The translations under genes were made by a program, and so were the position numbers. Of a DNA stretch of 64,000 nucleotides, positions 9,001-16,998 are shown one piece after another (the stretch's first letter is position 1; each line of letters begins with the position of its first letter). The stretch is from contig CP131056.1 in NCBI GenBank assembly GCA_030657355.1, positions 1,880,501 to 1,944,500 on the forward strand. The letters are read 5' to 3'. The notes beneath the pieces were generated by a model. The model was not told where the DNA came from and searched no databases. It saw nothing but the letters and a program-made list of their open reading frames with translations. This DNA comes from Radicibacter daui. Its GTDB lineage: Bacteria; Pseudomonadota; Alphaproteobacteria; Radicibacterales; Radicibacteraceae.

Positions 9001-11300
9001 GAGGCCGCCGCCAGCACGTTGCTGAGCAGCAGGTTAGTGTCATGCAGCGCCATCTCGGCCTGTTTGCGATCAGTGATGTCGGTGCGCAGGGAGATGAAGC
9101 GCTCGATCTTGCCATCGGCCGCAAAGAGCGGAGCGATCACGCTGTCGAGCCAGCGCAGCGAGCCGTCCTTTGCCCGGTTGCAGATTTCACCGTGCCAGGC
9201 CTTGCCGGACAGGATCGTCGCCCAGAACGAGCGCCAGTGATCGATTGAATGGACGCCGGAATTCAGCAGGCCATGGGTGTTGCCCAGCAATTCCTCGCGC
9301 GTATAGCCGGTGGCAGTGCAGAAATTGTCATTCACCTCGATGATGACGCCCTTCGTGTCCGTCACCGAATAGAGATATTGCTGGTTGATAGTGCTCAGCA
9401 GGGTCTGGTTTTCGCGCAGGGCACGGGCCAGATGCGAGCGGCTTTCCGCCAGTGCCGTAACATCATGGACGACGGCATAGAAACCCTGCACCTCGCCCTC
9501 GACGATCTGCGGCAGATAGTGGGCCAGCACGTGGACGTTTCCGTGGCCATCCGGGCGAGGCAGGCTGCGTTCGAAGGTTTGTGGCTCACCGGCAAGGGCG
9601 GCCTCGAAATAGGGCCGGTTGGCTTCGAACACCGGCGGATCAAGCAACTCGCTCATATGCAGCCCAAGCAGGGCACTGGATTTAATCTTGAAGAAATCTT
9701 CGTAGGCATGGTTGGCGATGCGGATAATGAGGTCCTTGTCCCAGTAGCCGATCATCGAGGGCACGGCATCCAGAACCGCACGAAGGGTCCTGCGGGCGGC
9801 CTCCAGTTCTTCCGTGCGCTGGGTGACCTGTGCTTCCAGTTCCGCGTTCATCCGGCTCAGGCGCTTGCGGGCCTCCACCGTCAGCGACATGTCGCGGATT
9901 GTTGTCGCCGCACCTTCAACTTTCCCCAGATGATCGATGACAGGGGCGACGGCGATGGAGACAGGCACGAGGTGGCCGTCCCGTCGCCGGCGCATGGTCT
10001 CGAAATGCGGGATCGGCTTTCCCTGACCGATGGTGGCCAGAATGCGCTCTTCTTCCTCCCAGAGATCGTCCGGGATGATCAGTTCGGTGACATGCCTGCC
10101 AACAGCTTCTGCCTGCGTATAGCCGAAAATCTTTTCAGCGCCGGCATTCCAGTTGGTGATGTATCCCTCCCGCGTTTTGCCGATGATGGCATCCAGCGAG
10201 CCGGAGACGATGCCGGCATACCAGGCCTGCTCGGCAATCGATTGCCGCTTGCGCATGCCGTAGAGCGACAGGGAGAGGGTCAGGGCGGCCAGTAATCCAC
10301 CGGCTCCGGCGCCCAGCAGCCCGCCCAGTTCCGGGGGCGGCAGGCCGAGCGTGGCGATGAAAGCCGGGTCAGCCGTGAAGAAGATACTCCAGTGGCGGCC
10401 ATAGAGATCGCGGCGGGCGACTGCAGAGAACCGGCTTTCGGCGGGAGGCAGGTCGTCGGGACGGTTGTCGTAGAAAATCCGGTCGCTGCCGATCTGGTCG
10501 TCATCCTGAATCTGCAACCGGCCATCATGATCGTCGAGCTGCAGGCCTTCGAGGATGTCGTCAACGATAAGAGGTGCGTAGCTCCAGCCGAAACCGGTGG
10601 CGAGCCGCCCGCCTTCGGTGGGCGGGGTCACCGCGGTGCGGTAGATCGGCATCAGGATGAGAAAGGAGCGCCGGGGCGCACCGGTGGCCTGGACCAGGGT
10701 GATCGGTCCGGTGAGGCGCACCTCGCCGGTGCGCAGGGCATCCCACGCGGCTTCGCGACGATTGGTCTCTGAGGCAATGTCGAGGCCAATGGCCCTCTGA
10801 TTGCGATCAGCAGGTTCTATATACTGGATAACAAACAGCTCCCCTTCGTGAGGGGCAAGCTGACGCAGGGTGAAACTGGGCCATCCGTCAGCCTGGGCGC
10901 GGGCAACAAAGGCGTCGCGGTCATCGGCGAAAACGCGCCTTATAAAGCCAAACCCGAGGGAACCGGCAAACTCGCCACCGACGTCGCGGGTGATGCTGTA
11001 GCGGTGGAAAATCTGCCGGGTCAGCCCGTCCTCTCCGGCGGCGATTACCGCGCCGCGGGCGCCGCGCAGGCCGTACTGGTAAAGCTTGATCCGCTCGGTG
11101 ATCTGGGTGGCAAAACGTTCCGTTGCCGTGCGCACGGCACTGGTCGCGACACTGTCCTGATGGCGCTGCAGCTCACTGAGCGTGAGCCCGCCACACATGA
11201 CAGCCGCGGCAATGATGGTCCCGACCCACAGGAATATCGATGAAACCAGTCCATCCGGCAGGCGCTCCTGCGAGGCGGAGGGCGGTGCAAGCTCGCTCAT
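6015..11300 (-). CDS. CHASE / five-PAS hybrid sensor histidine kinase with two receivers and HPt
   Basis: Membrane-bound multi-step phosphorelay kinase of 1761 aa. Layout: helix at about 18-38, periplasmic CHASE-type ligand domain at about 75-260, second helix at about 327-350, then five PAS domains near 365-470, 500-600, 635-740, 760-870 and 900-1010. A HisKA domain follows with phospho-acceptor H1048 in SHEIRTPMNAVLG, then an HATPase domain, receiver 1 (D1336), receiver 2 (D1482) and a C-terminal HPt domain (H1620 in ELHTLKGVAG). All phosphotransfer residues are intact, so the protein can hold a full relay. It overlaps the downstream diguanylate cyclase gene by 4 bases and is divergent from regB. 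The ligand is unknown; CHASE domains sense small extracellular molecules. Confidence 0.93.
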   Translation of the reverse strand: MSELAPPSASQERLPDGLVSSIFLWVGTIIAAAVMCGGLTLSELQRHQDSVATSAVRTATERFATQITERIKLYQYGLRGARGAVIAAGEDGLTRQIFHRYSITRDVGGEFAGSLGFGFIRRVFADDRDAFVARAQADGWPSFTLRQLAPHEGELFVIQYIEPADRNQRAIGLDIASETNRREAAWDALRTGEVRLTGPITLVQATGAPRRSFLILMPIYRTAVTPPTEGGRLATGFGWSYAPLIVDDILEGLQLDDHDGRLQIQDDDQIGSDRIFYDNRPDDLPPAESRFSAVARRDLYGRHWSIFFTADPAFIATLGLPPPELGGLLGAGAGGLLAALTLSLSLYGMRKRQSIAEQAWYAGIVSGSLDAIIGKTREGYITNWNAGAEKIFGYTQAEAVGRHVTELIIPDDLWEEEERILATIGQGKPIPHFETMRRRRDGHLVPVSIAVAPVIDHLGKVEGAATTIRDMSLTVEARKRLSRMNAELEAQVTQRTEELEAARRTLRAVLDAVPSMIGYWDKDLIIRIANHAYEDFFKIKSSALLGLHMSELLDPPVFEANRPYFEAALAGEPQTFERSLPRPDGHGNVHVLAHYLPQIVEGEVQGFYAVVHDVTALAESRSHLARALRENQTLLSTINQQYLYSVTDTKGVIIEVNDNFCTATGYTREELLGNTHGLLNSGVHSIDHWRSFWATILSGKAWHGEICNRAKDGSLRWLDSVIAPLFAADGKIERFISLRTDITDRKQAEMALHDTNLLLSNVLAAASEVSIIATDRTGKIGLFNRGAERLLGYSADEMIGRHTPLVIHDPEEVEERARQLSTQQGRPVSHLAALAPRPGSGGAETREWTLVRKDGSTFPAMLSISAMRNEEGRVTGHLGVAIDISRQHELWREVVSGRNQLQIAADTAKLGIWTWRIADNALEWNDRMYELYDWPQSLREEGLTIQHWEQRIHPDDLAAIYDDMLAGLEPGGKFPEQVFRILDSSGKVRYAQLAGHVDRDEAGVAIRVIGVNLDVTDQRELENTLRAAKERADAASAAKSAFLANISHEIRTPMNAVLGMLQLVERTPLSDSQRDYVTKARLASKSMLALLGDILDFSKIEAGKLQIENAPFDLEGLMLDLGVVLAGSQGQKDVEILFDIAPDIRRTFIGDRLRLQQVLMNIAGNALKFTLKGQIVVRVGYAGDSAGSLRFEVEDSGIGIAEDQLGLIFSGFHQAEASTTRRFGGTGLGLAISQRLVTLMGGTLNVQSTPGEGSRFWFNLPLQPADAALLWPEVPPALRDLKVLIVDDNQIVRTALQQTLGAFGWQTALAASGESALALVEEARAAGSPYSLVLMDWRMPAMDGQVTAARLQKSLAPVPRIIMLTAFGEEQLEVARQLPEAPFADILRKPATPSQLLDMIARVFGVDGKAGSSPADNAPAETTRRLTGLRVLVVEDNELNRMIARDLLVSEGAEIEVAPGGREGVAQVLSAPIGRFDTVLMDVQMPDMDGLEATRHIRADGRHNTLPIVAMTANVSQADREACLAAGMNDHIGKPINLDEIVRVLHAQKAEKAPKPAITAPVPEGEIVEPPGPLLQRFGNNLAVYRTLLASFRPEATRLIARIEALVADPAAPGLADELHTLKGVAGTMGARALANIADRHERALKEGNVPAPSVVAAIPGELRQALELCAARLESWVASSTGQDTAPARAASDNTISETLDALAPLLAARNMRALHVVDTLAAMPLSSGSALRDELVDLVRKLDFEAAAESLKNLREEIG

Positions 11301-11400
11301 GCTGGACAGGCAATTCCCTGATCTCGGCCATCCGGTCCACAGGTTCCGGGCCGGCTTGTCCTCTGCCGGCCATGGAGCTTGCGGGCACGATAGCTCTTAT

Positions 11401-11410
11401 TGATGCATCA
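11401..11410. promoter_or_regulatory. Palindrome in the hybrid-kinase / regB divergent region
   Basis: TGATGCATCA is a perfect 10-bp palindrome about 100 bases upstream of the hybrid kinase and about 180 upstream of regB. It resembles the outer bases of an FNR-family site but lacks the 4-base spacer, so no regulator can be assigned. Confidence 0.3.
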
Positions 11411-11588
11411 CCGACTGACGATAATGTAAATCGCGGGGCGGGGCAGGCCCAACAAGGTGAAGATGTGTCAAACTTCCGTCCCTTCCAGTCCCCCCGGGGA
11501 ATGCTGGCGCTTGGACACTATGCCCACTTTCGGCATGGATGATGCCGGGTCTAAGCCCGCTGGCAGTACCGTCCATTGGGCGATCGAG

Positions 11589-12995
11589 ATGATAGAGGCA
11601 CCCTTGGGCACAAGTATCGGCAGTGTGGAAGTCGCCAGCCGCGAAACCAGAGAAGCCGGGCGAAGCGGGCGGCAGGTGCAATCCACCTCGCAGCGGCAGA
11701 ACCTGCTTTTGCTGGTGCAGCTGCGCTGGATTGCCGTGGCCGGGCAGGTCATCACCATCGATCTGGTGCAATGGGGCTTCGGCATCAGCCTGCCCTGGAT
11801 CGAGATGGCCGGCGTGATGATCATGCTGGCGCTCATCAACCTGTTTGCCATGCTGCGCTATCGCAGCGGTGCCGCCATCTCCAACGCCGAGCTGTTTGTC
11901 GAGCTGCTGCTGGATGTCGGCGCGCTGACCGGCCTGCTTTACTTGAGCGGCGGCGCGGTCAATCCCTTCGTCTCGCTCTATCTGCTGCAGGTTATCCTGG
12001 GCGCGGTGCTGTTCGAGGTGCTGTGGAGCTGGGTACTCGTGGCGGTGACGAGTGCCTGTTATCTGCTGCTGATGGCCTGGCACCGCGACATTGCCCTGCC
12101 GGAACCGTTCGGCGGTTCCTTCTCCGCCGTCTTCATCCTCGGCGGGTTCATCTCCTTTCTGCTGGCGGCCATTCTTGCCGTGGCCTTCATCAGCCGCATC
12201 ACCATCAACCTGCGCAGCCGGGACGAGCGGCTGGCGCGGCTGCGCCAGCAATCGGCGGAAGAAGACCATATCGTGCGCATGGGTCTGCTGGCCTCCGGCG
12301 CCGCGCATGAGCTGGGCACGCCGCTCGCCACGCTGTCCGTGATCATCAATGACTGGGAGCGCATGCCGGCCCTGTCCGGCGATGGCGAGCTGAAGCAGGA
12401 CATCGTCGAGATGCAGGCACAGCTTGCGCGCTGCAAGACCATCGTCTCCGGCATTCTGCTGTCGGCAGGCGAGGCGCGGGGAGAGGGCACGGAACATTCC
12501 AGCGTCAATGCCTTCCTAGACGGGGTGGCGGAGGAATGGCGTGGCAGCCGCCCCGGCGTGCAGCTCGAATATCGCAATGATTTCGGCGAGGATGAGGAGA
12601 TGATCTCCGACGCGGCACTGCGGCAGGTGATCTTCAACGTCTTTGACAACGCATTCGAGGAATCCCCCCGCTGGGTTGCGGTAACGGCGCTGCGCCGGGA
12701 GGATGAACTTGTCCTGAGGACCGAGGATGCCGGGCGCGGCTTTGATGCCGCCATTCTGGCGGAGCTCGGCAAACCCTATCGCTCGACCAAGAACCGCCCG
12801 GGCGGCGGGCTTGGCCTGTTTCTGGTTTTCAACGTGATCCGCAAGCTGGGCGGCCGGGTGGAGGCGGGTAACCGCCCCGAAGGCGGCGCCTTTGTGGAGC
12901 TGGTGCTTCCGCTCTCCTCGCTTTCTCCCGATCCGGAACCGGAAGGGGAGGCGCTGTTTATGGCCGGGAGAGCGGCCGATGAAAGGACGTCATGA
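11589..12995 (+). CDS. regB: RegB/PrrB-type redox sensor histidine kinase
   Basis: Membrane kinase that senses the quinone pool/redox state and phosphorylates RegA. From the ATG at 11589 it has 468 aa: about six hydrophobic helices in residues 38-203, then a kinase core. The quinone-binding signature GGxxNPF is present (G121-F127) and the H-box HELGTPLATL has phospho-acceptor H240. A single Cys in the core, C282, is 42 residues after the His, close to the spacing of H225 and redox-active C265 in Rhodobacter RegB. The ATP-lid motif GGGLGLFLVFN ends the HATPase domain. The start is uncertain: an ATG at 11463 after AAGGTGA and one at 11535 are in frame, but the extra N-terminus looks unlike the family. 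The stop overlaps the regA start. Confidence 0.88.
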   Translation: MIEAPLGTSIGSVEVASRETREAGRSGRQVQSTSQRQNLLLLVQLRWIAVAGQVITIDLVQWGFGISLPWIEMAGVMIMLALINLFAMLRYRSGAAISNAELFVELLLDVGALTGLLYLSGGAVNPFVSLYLLQVILGAVLFEVLWSWVLVAVTSACYLLLMAWHRDIALPEPFGGSFSAVFILGGFISFLLAAILAVAFISRITINLRSRDERLARLRQQSAEEDHIVRMGLLASGAAHELGTPLATLSVIINDWERMPALSGDGELKQDIVEMQAQLARCKTIVSGILLSAGEARGEGTEHSSVNAFLDGVAEEWRGSRPGVQLEYRNDFGEDEEMISDAALRQVIFNVFDNAFEESPRWVAVTALRREDELVLRTEDAGRGFDAAILAELGKPYRSTKNRPGGGLGLFLVFNVIRKLGGRVEAGNRPEGGAFVELVLPLSSLSPDPEPEGEALFMAGRAADERTS

Positions 12996-13531
12996 TGGGT
13001 GAAGAACCGCGTTCGCTGCTGATCGTCGAAGATGATCAGGCCTTTGCGCGCACGCTGCAGCGCTCCTTCGAGCGGCGGGGCTATCAGGTGGCGGTGTGCC
13101 GTAATCTGGCCGAGGTGGCGGCGCATCTGGAAGGCGCCTCGCCGGAATATGCGGTGGTTGACCTCAAGCTCTCCGGGGAATCCGGCCTTGAATGCGTGAA
13201 GCTGCTGGCAACCCATGACGAGGAAATGCGGGTGGTGGTGCTGACCGGCTTTGCCAGCATCGCGACGGCGGTGGAGGCCATCAAGCTGGGGGCTTGCCAC
13301 TATCTCGCCAAACCCGCCAACAGCGACGATATCGAAGCCGCCTTCGAGCGCCAGCAGGGCGACACGTCGGTAAGCCTCACCGAACGCCCGACCTCGCTCA
13401 AGAACCTCGAATGGGAGCGCATCCACGAGATGCTGGTGGAGACGGACTTCAACATCTCCGAAACCGCAAGGCGCCTTGGCATGCACCGGCGCACGCTCGC
13501 CCGCAAGCTGGAGAAGCGGCGGGTCAACTGA
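12992..13531 (+). CDS. regA: RegA/PrrA/ActR redox response regulator
   Basis: DNA-binding response regulator of 179 aa, partner of RegB in global redox control of respiration, carbon and nitrogen genes. The receiver covers about 8-120 with acidic pocket D14/D15, phospho-acceptor D57 and the KPAN lysine. The output is the short Fis-type helix-turn-helix, ending in the nearly invariant ISETARRLGMHRRTLARKL segment of RegA proteins. The ATG at 12992 overlaps the regB stop and follows AAAGGACGTC. Unlike the Rhodobacter locus, no senC/SCO gene lies beside it here. Confidence 0.93.
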   Translation: MMGEEPRSLLIVEDDQAFARTLQRSFERRGYQVAVCRNLAEVAAHLEGASPEYAVVDLKLSGESGLECVKLLATHDEEMRVVVLTGFASIATAVEAIKLGACHYLAKPANSDDIEAAFERQQGDTSVSLTERPTSLKNLEWERIHEMLVETDFNISETARRLGMHRRTLARKLEKRRVN

Positions 13532-13543
13532 GGCAGGCGCCCG

Positions 13544-13954
13544 TCAGCCAAGCCCCCACAGCGCCGCTTCCGCCACCTCCACCGAATTGCCGGCAGGGTC
13601 GCGGACATAGACCGAGCGCGCGCCGTTGGGCCAGACATGATCATGCTCGACGGTGACGCCGGCCGCGACGATCTGCGCCCGCCAGGCGTCAAACTCGGCA
13701 CCGTCCTGTGCCCTGAAGCAGATATGGCCCGGCCCTTTGGCGCCATGCAGCGGAATGGAGCCGGCAACGCCGGGCTGGCTGGTGACTTCGGGAATGAAGA
13801 TCAGGAGAACCTGCGGCCCGCAACGGAAGAAGACATGCCGCCCGGGGACACGGGTGATGACCTCAAGGCCGAAAACGTCACGATAGAAACGCTCGGCCGC
13901 CTCCAGATCATCGACATAGAGCGCGGTTTCGAGGATGGCGCGGGCGGCAAGCAT
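13544..13954 (-). CDS. VOC (glyoxalase/bleomycin-resistance fold) protein
   Basis: Small vicinal-oxygen-chelate protein of 136 aa with two beta-alpha-beta-beta-beta modules. Recognisable pieces are ALYVDDLEAAERFYRDVFGLE at the N-terminus, GHICFRA in the middle and a C-terminal SVYVRDPAGNSVEVAE with the metal-binding Glu. This form is common in alphaproteobacteria, with unknown substrates. The ATG at 13954 has an AAGGA site 8 bases upstream; longer frames extend into the LysR gene and are not favoured. It lies 16 bases after the LysR gene on the same strand and is probably co-transcribed with it. Confidence 0.85.
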   Translation of the reverse strand: MLAARAILETALYVDDLEAAERFYRDVFGLEVITRVPGRHVFFRCGPQVLLIFIPEVTSQPGVAGSIPLHGAKGPGHICFRAQDGAEFDAWRAQIVAAGVTVEHDHVWPNGARSVYVRDPAGNSVEVAEAALWGLG

Positions 13955-13970
13955 TACAGGGTCCTTGTTG

Positions 13971-14903
13971 TTATTCTGCGGCGTCTGCCACGACGGGATC
14001 GTCATCCCCGGCATCGGGCAGCAAGGACAGAAACTCGCGGCAGGCCGCTTCCAGCGGCAGCTCGCCCGAGCGTTCCTCGGCCAGATAGGCCACGACCAGC
14101 TCCCAGCAGATTTCAGGCCCGGCAAGGCGGGCAAGGCCAAGGCCAAGCTGGCTGCTGCGGGCAAGGGCGATGGCTTCCGGGATGAGCGCCACGCCCAGTC
14201 CGTTGGCCACAAGACCCAGCAGGGTGTCGAGATCGCTGACTTCAAAGGCGGTGTGGCGCTCGACCCCGGCTTCGAAGAAGGCATTGTCGATGAGCTTGCG
14301 GGTGCCCCAGTCGGCAACAAAATCGACAAAGGGTTCCCCGGCCAGATCGCCGAGAGGCACGGCGGTGTGGCCGGCCAGCGGATGCTCGTGCGCGCAGACC
14401 AGCACCAGCGCCTCGCAGGCGATCAGGCGGGTGGCGATGTTGGGCGGGGTTTCACACATCGGCAGGAAAGCAAGATCGAGCCGCCCGCCGCGCACCTTTT
14501 CCAGCAGATGATCAGCCGAGCCCTGGCAGAGCTTGATGGCGACCTGCGGGTGCAGGCTGCGAAAGCGCGCCAGCAGCTGTGGCAGATCGAGAAAAGCGGG
14601 CAGGCTCTGCACGGTGCCGACACCGAGGCGCCCGCGCCGCAGACCCTTGATCGCCTCGATGGCGCCGCGTGCCTCGCCGGCTGCGTCCAGCACGGCTTCA
14701 GCCTTTTCGAGGAAGAGGCGACCGGCCGCGGTTAGGCGCACCTGCCGGGTGGAGCGGATGAAGAGCTTGATGCCAAGCTCCTCCTCCAGCGCGCGCACGG
14801 AGGCGGAAAGGGCCGATTGCACGATATTGAGGCGCTGGGCGGCGCGGGTGAAATGTTCTTCACTCGCAACGGCAACAAAATGCTGTAACTGCCTGATTTC
14901 CAT
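13971..14903 (-). CDS. LysR-family transcriptional regulator
   Basis: LysR regulator of about 310 aa. The N-terminal winged helix (residues 1-60 from MEIRQLQHFVAVA, with AAQRLNIVQSALSASVRALEEELG) precedes a periplasmic-binding-protein-like effector domain. The start at 14903 gives the usual LysR N-terminus; a start at 14924 adds seven residues. It is divergent from the aldo/keto reductase gene at 15063, and a perfect inverted repeat sits between them, so it most likely controls that reductase and its own operon with the VOC gene. The effector is unknown. Confidence 0.88.
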   Translation of the reverse strand: MEIRQLQHFVAVASEEHFTRAAQRLNIVQSALSASVRALEEELGIKLFIRSTRQVRLTAAGRLFLEKAEAVLDAAGEARGAIEAIKGLRRGRLGVGTVQSLPAFLDLPQLLARFRSLHPQVAIKLCQGSADHLLEKVRGGRLDLAFLPMCETPPNIATRLIACEALVLVCAHEHPLAGHTAVPLGDLAGEPFVDFVADWGTRKLIDNAFFEAGVERHTAFEVSDLDTLLGLVANGLGVALIPEAIALARSSQLGLGLARLAGPEICWELVVAYLAEERSGELPLEAACREFLSLLPDAGDDDPVVADAAE

Positions 14904-14977
14904 CAAATACCTCAAACTGTCCAAGCCGGACGCCGCCGTGCCCTTGAGGCATATTAATCCGATATGGAGATTTTTGT

Positions 14978-15003
14978 TATCTTTCTAATCCGTTGGAAAG
15001 ATA
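14978..15003. promoter_or_regulatory. Candidate LysR operator (inverted repeat)
   Basis: TATCTTTC at 14978-14985 and GAAAGATA at 14996-15003 form a perfect 8-bp inverted repeat around a 10-base spacer. The site lies between the divergent LysR and aldo/keto reductase starts, the usual place for a LysR binding site, and contains the T-N11-A type symmetry expected for the family. Confidence 0.6.
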
Positions 15004-15062
15004 GATTGCAGCGGCCCATGCTGCCTTCCGGACATGAAAAAATGACGGGAGCTTGAGACGGC

Positions 15063-16085
15063 ATGGTTATGGCGACATCCCTACCCACAAGGCCTTTTGG
15101 CCGCACCGACATGCAGATTACCCGCGTCGGCTTTGGCGCCTGGGCTGCGGGCGGCGCCGGTCATGGCATCGGCTGGGGGCCGCAGGATGATGGCGAGTCC
15201 GTTGCGGCAATGCGCCGGGCGGTGGAGCTGGGCGTCAACTGGATCGACACTGCCGCCATCTATGGCCGCGGCCATTCGGAAGACATCGTCCGGCAGGCGA
15301 TGGAGGGCTTTGCGCCGCAGGATCGCCCCTACATCTTCACCAAATGCGGGCTGCGCTGGGACGATGCTGATCCGGCAGCGCCGGTGCGGCGCACGGGAGC
15401 ACGCGCCAGCCTGATGGAGGAGGTGGACCTGTCGCTGAAGCGTCTCGGCGTCGAGCGCATCGACCTTTATCAGATGCACTGGCCGAGCGAAGACGGCACG
15501 CTGATCGAGGAATACTGGCAGGCGCTGCTGGACCTCAAGGCATCCGGCAAGGTGAGGGCGGTCGGCCTTTCCAACCACACTGTCGCGCAGCTGGAAAAGG
15601 CGGAAGCGCTCGGTCATGTCGATACGCTGCAGCCGCCTTTCTCGGCGATCCGCCGCGATGTGGCGATGGCAGAACTGCCCTGGTGCCGGGCGCACCAGAC
15701 CGGTGTCATCGTCTATAGCCCGATGCAGGCAGGACTGCTGACCGGTCGGTTTTCGGTCGAGCGGGTCAAATCGTTGCCCGCCAGTGACTGGCGCACCGGC
15801 AACGTGCAGTTCCAGGGCGAGGCGCTGGAGCGCAACCTCAAGCTGGTCGCCGCGCTGGCACCGGTGGCCGAGCGGCTTCAGACCTCGCCGGGCGCCGTGG
15901 CGATTGCCTGGGTGCTGGCATGGCCGGCAGTTACCGGAGCCATCGTGGGCGCGCGCAGCGCAGCGCAGGTGGATGGCTGGATCGATGCCGCAAAGCTGGA
16001 GCTGGGGGCGGGGGACCTTGCCGAGATCGCCGCTGCCATCGAAAGCACGGGGGCGGGCAGCGGGCCCGCACTTCCTGCCGCCTAG
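15063..16085 (+). CDS. Aldo/keto reductase
   Basis: NADPH-dependent oxidoreductase of the AKR superfamily with a TIM-barrel fold, 340 aa. The catalytic tetrad is visible: D62 and Y67 (WIDTAAIYGRGHSE), K94 (FTKCGLRW) and the His of DLYQMHWP. The phosphate-binding end GAIVGARSAAQV is also present. It resembles the YajO/Tas-like general AKRs and the substrate cannot be read from sequence. It is probably regulated by the divergent LysR protein. The start at 15063 is an ATG with GGGAGC upstream; M3 is an alternative. Confidence 0.88.
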   Translation: MVMATSLPTRPFGRTDMQITRVGFGAWAAGGAGHGIGWGPQDDGESVAAMRRAVELGVNWIDTAAIYGRGHSEDIVRQAMEGFAPQDRPYIFTKCGLRWDDADPAAPVRRTGARASLMEEVDLSLKRLGVERIDLYQMHWPSEDGTLIEEYWQALLDLKASGKVRAVGLSNHTVAQLEKAEALGHVDTLQPPFSAIRRDVAMAELPWCRAHQTGVIVYSPMQAGLLTGRFSVERVKSLPASDWRTGNVQFQGEALERNLKLVAALAPVAERLQTSPGAVAIAWVLAWPAVTGAIVGARSAAQVDGWIDAAKLELGAGDLAEIAAAIESTGAGSGPALPAA

Positions 16086-16186
16086 ATTTTTCCCAAAACA
16101 GCGGCTGCCGGGACTTGTTGCCCGGTTGCGGGCAGCCTCGCCCACTGTCGAATGAGGTGTTCCGGACCTCCCCGGCCGCTGCTTGA

Positions 16187-16222
16187 CGGCCTTCCCGCAT
16201 CTCGCGGGGAGGCCGCTTTTTT
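16187..16222 (+). terminator. Intrinsic terminator after the aldo/keto reductase
   Basis: A 12-bp stem with one G-U pair (16187-16198 with 16204-16215) around the loop ATCTC, followed by CTTTTTT. It separates the reductase transcript from the iron-regulated sigma gene. Confidence 0.8.
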
Positions 16223-16266
16223 GAGGGGCGGACCATGAGGGGGAGGAGAAGTGCAGTCATGTATTG

Positions 16267-16285
16267 CGAATGATTATCATTGCTG
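16267..16285. promoter_or_regulatory. Fur box upstream of the ECF sigma gene
   Basis: GCGAATGATTATCATTGCT matches the 19-bp Fur consensus at 13 of 19 positions and has the central AATGATTATCATT symmetry. It is 73 bases upstream of the sigma start at 16358 and just after the terminator at 16187-16222. This is the expected position for iron repression of an iron-starvation sigma factor. Confidence 0.7.
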
Positions 16286-16357
16286 ATAATGCTGGCTCGC
16301 CTGCAAGTGCCGGTTGATCGGCCTTGCCCTTATTGCCCGACAGGTCCTGCCGCCCGA

Positions 16358-16876
16358 ATGAGCTTCTGGAGCCGCTCGCTTGCCAGATTGTTTGAGCAAC
16401 ATCGACGACAGCTTGTCTCGATGGCCGGACGCTATCTGCAGGACCGTGAGGTGGCGGACGAACTGGTGCAGGACGTCTATGTGCGGCTGATGCAGGCAGG
16501 CAGCGTCGGTACGACGGAGGAGGACACCAAGGTCCTCTATGCCTCGGTGCGCAATGCCGCCATCGATCATCATCGCACCGTCAAGAACCGTGCCCGGGTG
16601 ATGGAGCGGGTGCTGCCGAGCCAGATGTGGGGCGGCGAGAGCAGTTCGCCGCAGGAGCATGCCGAGGCCCGGCAGGCACTGGGAGCGCTGGACCGTGCCT
16701 TGCTGGAGCTTTCTCCGCGTGCGCGGGAGATGTTCCTGCTGCACCGGGTGGAAGGGATCCCGAACGAGAAACTTGCGCGCAAATACGGCATCTCCGTCAG
16801 CGCGGTGGAAAAGCAGCTTGCCCGGACCATGCGCCATTGCCAGGAAAAACTCTCAGCCCACAGGCGCGATGTCTGA
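16358..16876 (+). CDS. FecI-type ECF RNA polymerase sigma factor
   Basis: Extracytoplasmic-function sigma factor of 172 aa that would direct RNA polymerase to iron-uptake promoters. Region 2 covers about 7-75 (LFEQHRRQLVSMAGRYL, then VADELVQDVYVRLMQ). Region 4 covers about 110-160 (LSPRAREMFLLHRVEG and the helix-turn-helix ISVSAVEKQLARTMRHC). The ATG at 16358 gives the normal FecI length; longer frames back to 16280 run into the Fur box. It is followed by fecR and a TonB receptor with an STN domain, the standard cell-surface-signalling trio. Confidence 0.92.
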   Translation: MSFWSRSLARLFEQHRRQLVSMAGRYLQDREVADELVQDVYVRLMQAGSVGTTEEDTKVLYASVRNAAIDHHRTVKNRARVMERVLPSQMWGGESSSPQEHAEARQALGALDRALLELSPRAREMFLLHRVEGIPNEKLARKYGISVSAVEKQLARTMRHCQEKLSAHRRDV

Positions 16877-16894
16877 TGCTTTTTTCGACGGATA

Positions 16895-16920
16895 GTGAGG
16901 TTCTTTTTCCTTCACTCGTT
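16895..16920 (+). promoter_or_regulatory. Candidate ECF sigma promoter upstream of fecR
   Basis: GTGAGG (16895-16900), 12 bases, then CACTCGTT (16913-16920). The same two blocks at exactly the same spacing recur upstream of the TonB receptor at 17994-18019. The GTGAGG-N16-CGTT layout resembles ECF promoters with a CGT-type -10 box. It lies about 80 bases upstream of the fecR start. Confidence 0.6.
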
Positions 16921-16998
16921 ATTCTTTATAGAACGGCTGCCTGCCCCTGTATGGCAATGAGTGCCGTCTGCCGCGTGAAGGACGTCTGACACACCACA

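Noticed and set aside
7560..9248. Long + strand open frame inside the hybrid kinase gene
   Set aside because: The - strand encodes continuous PAS, HisKA and HATPase domains with all key residues; the + frame has no motif.
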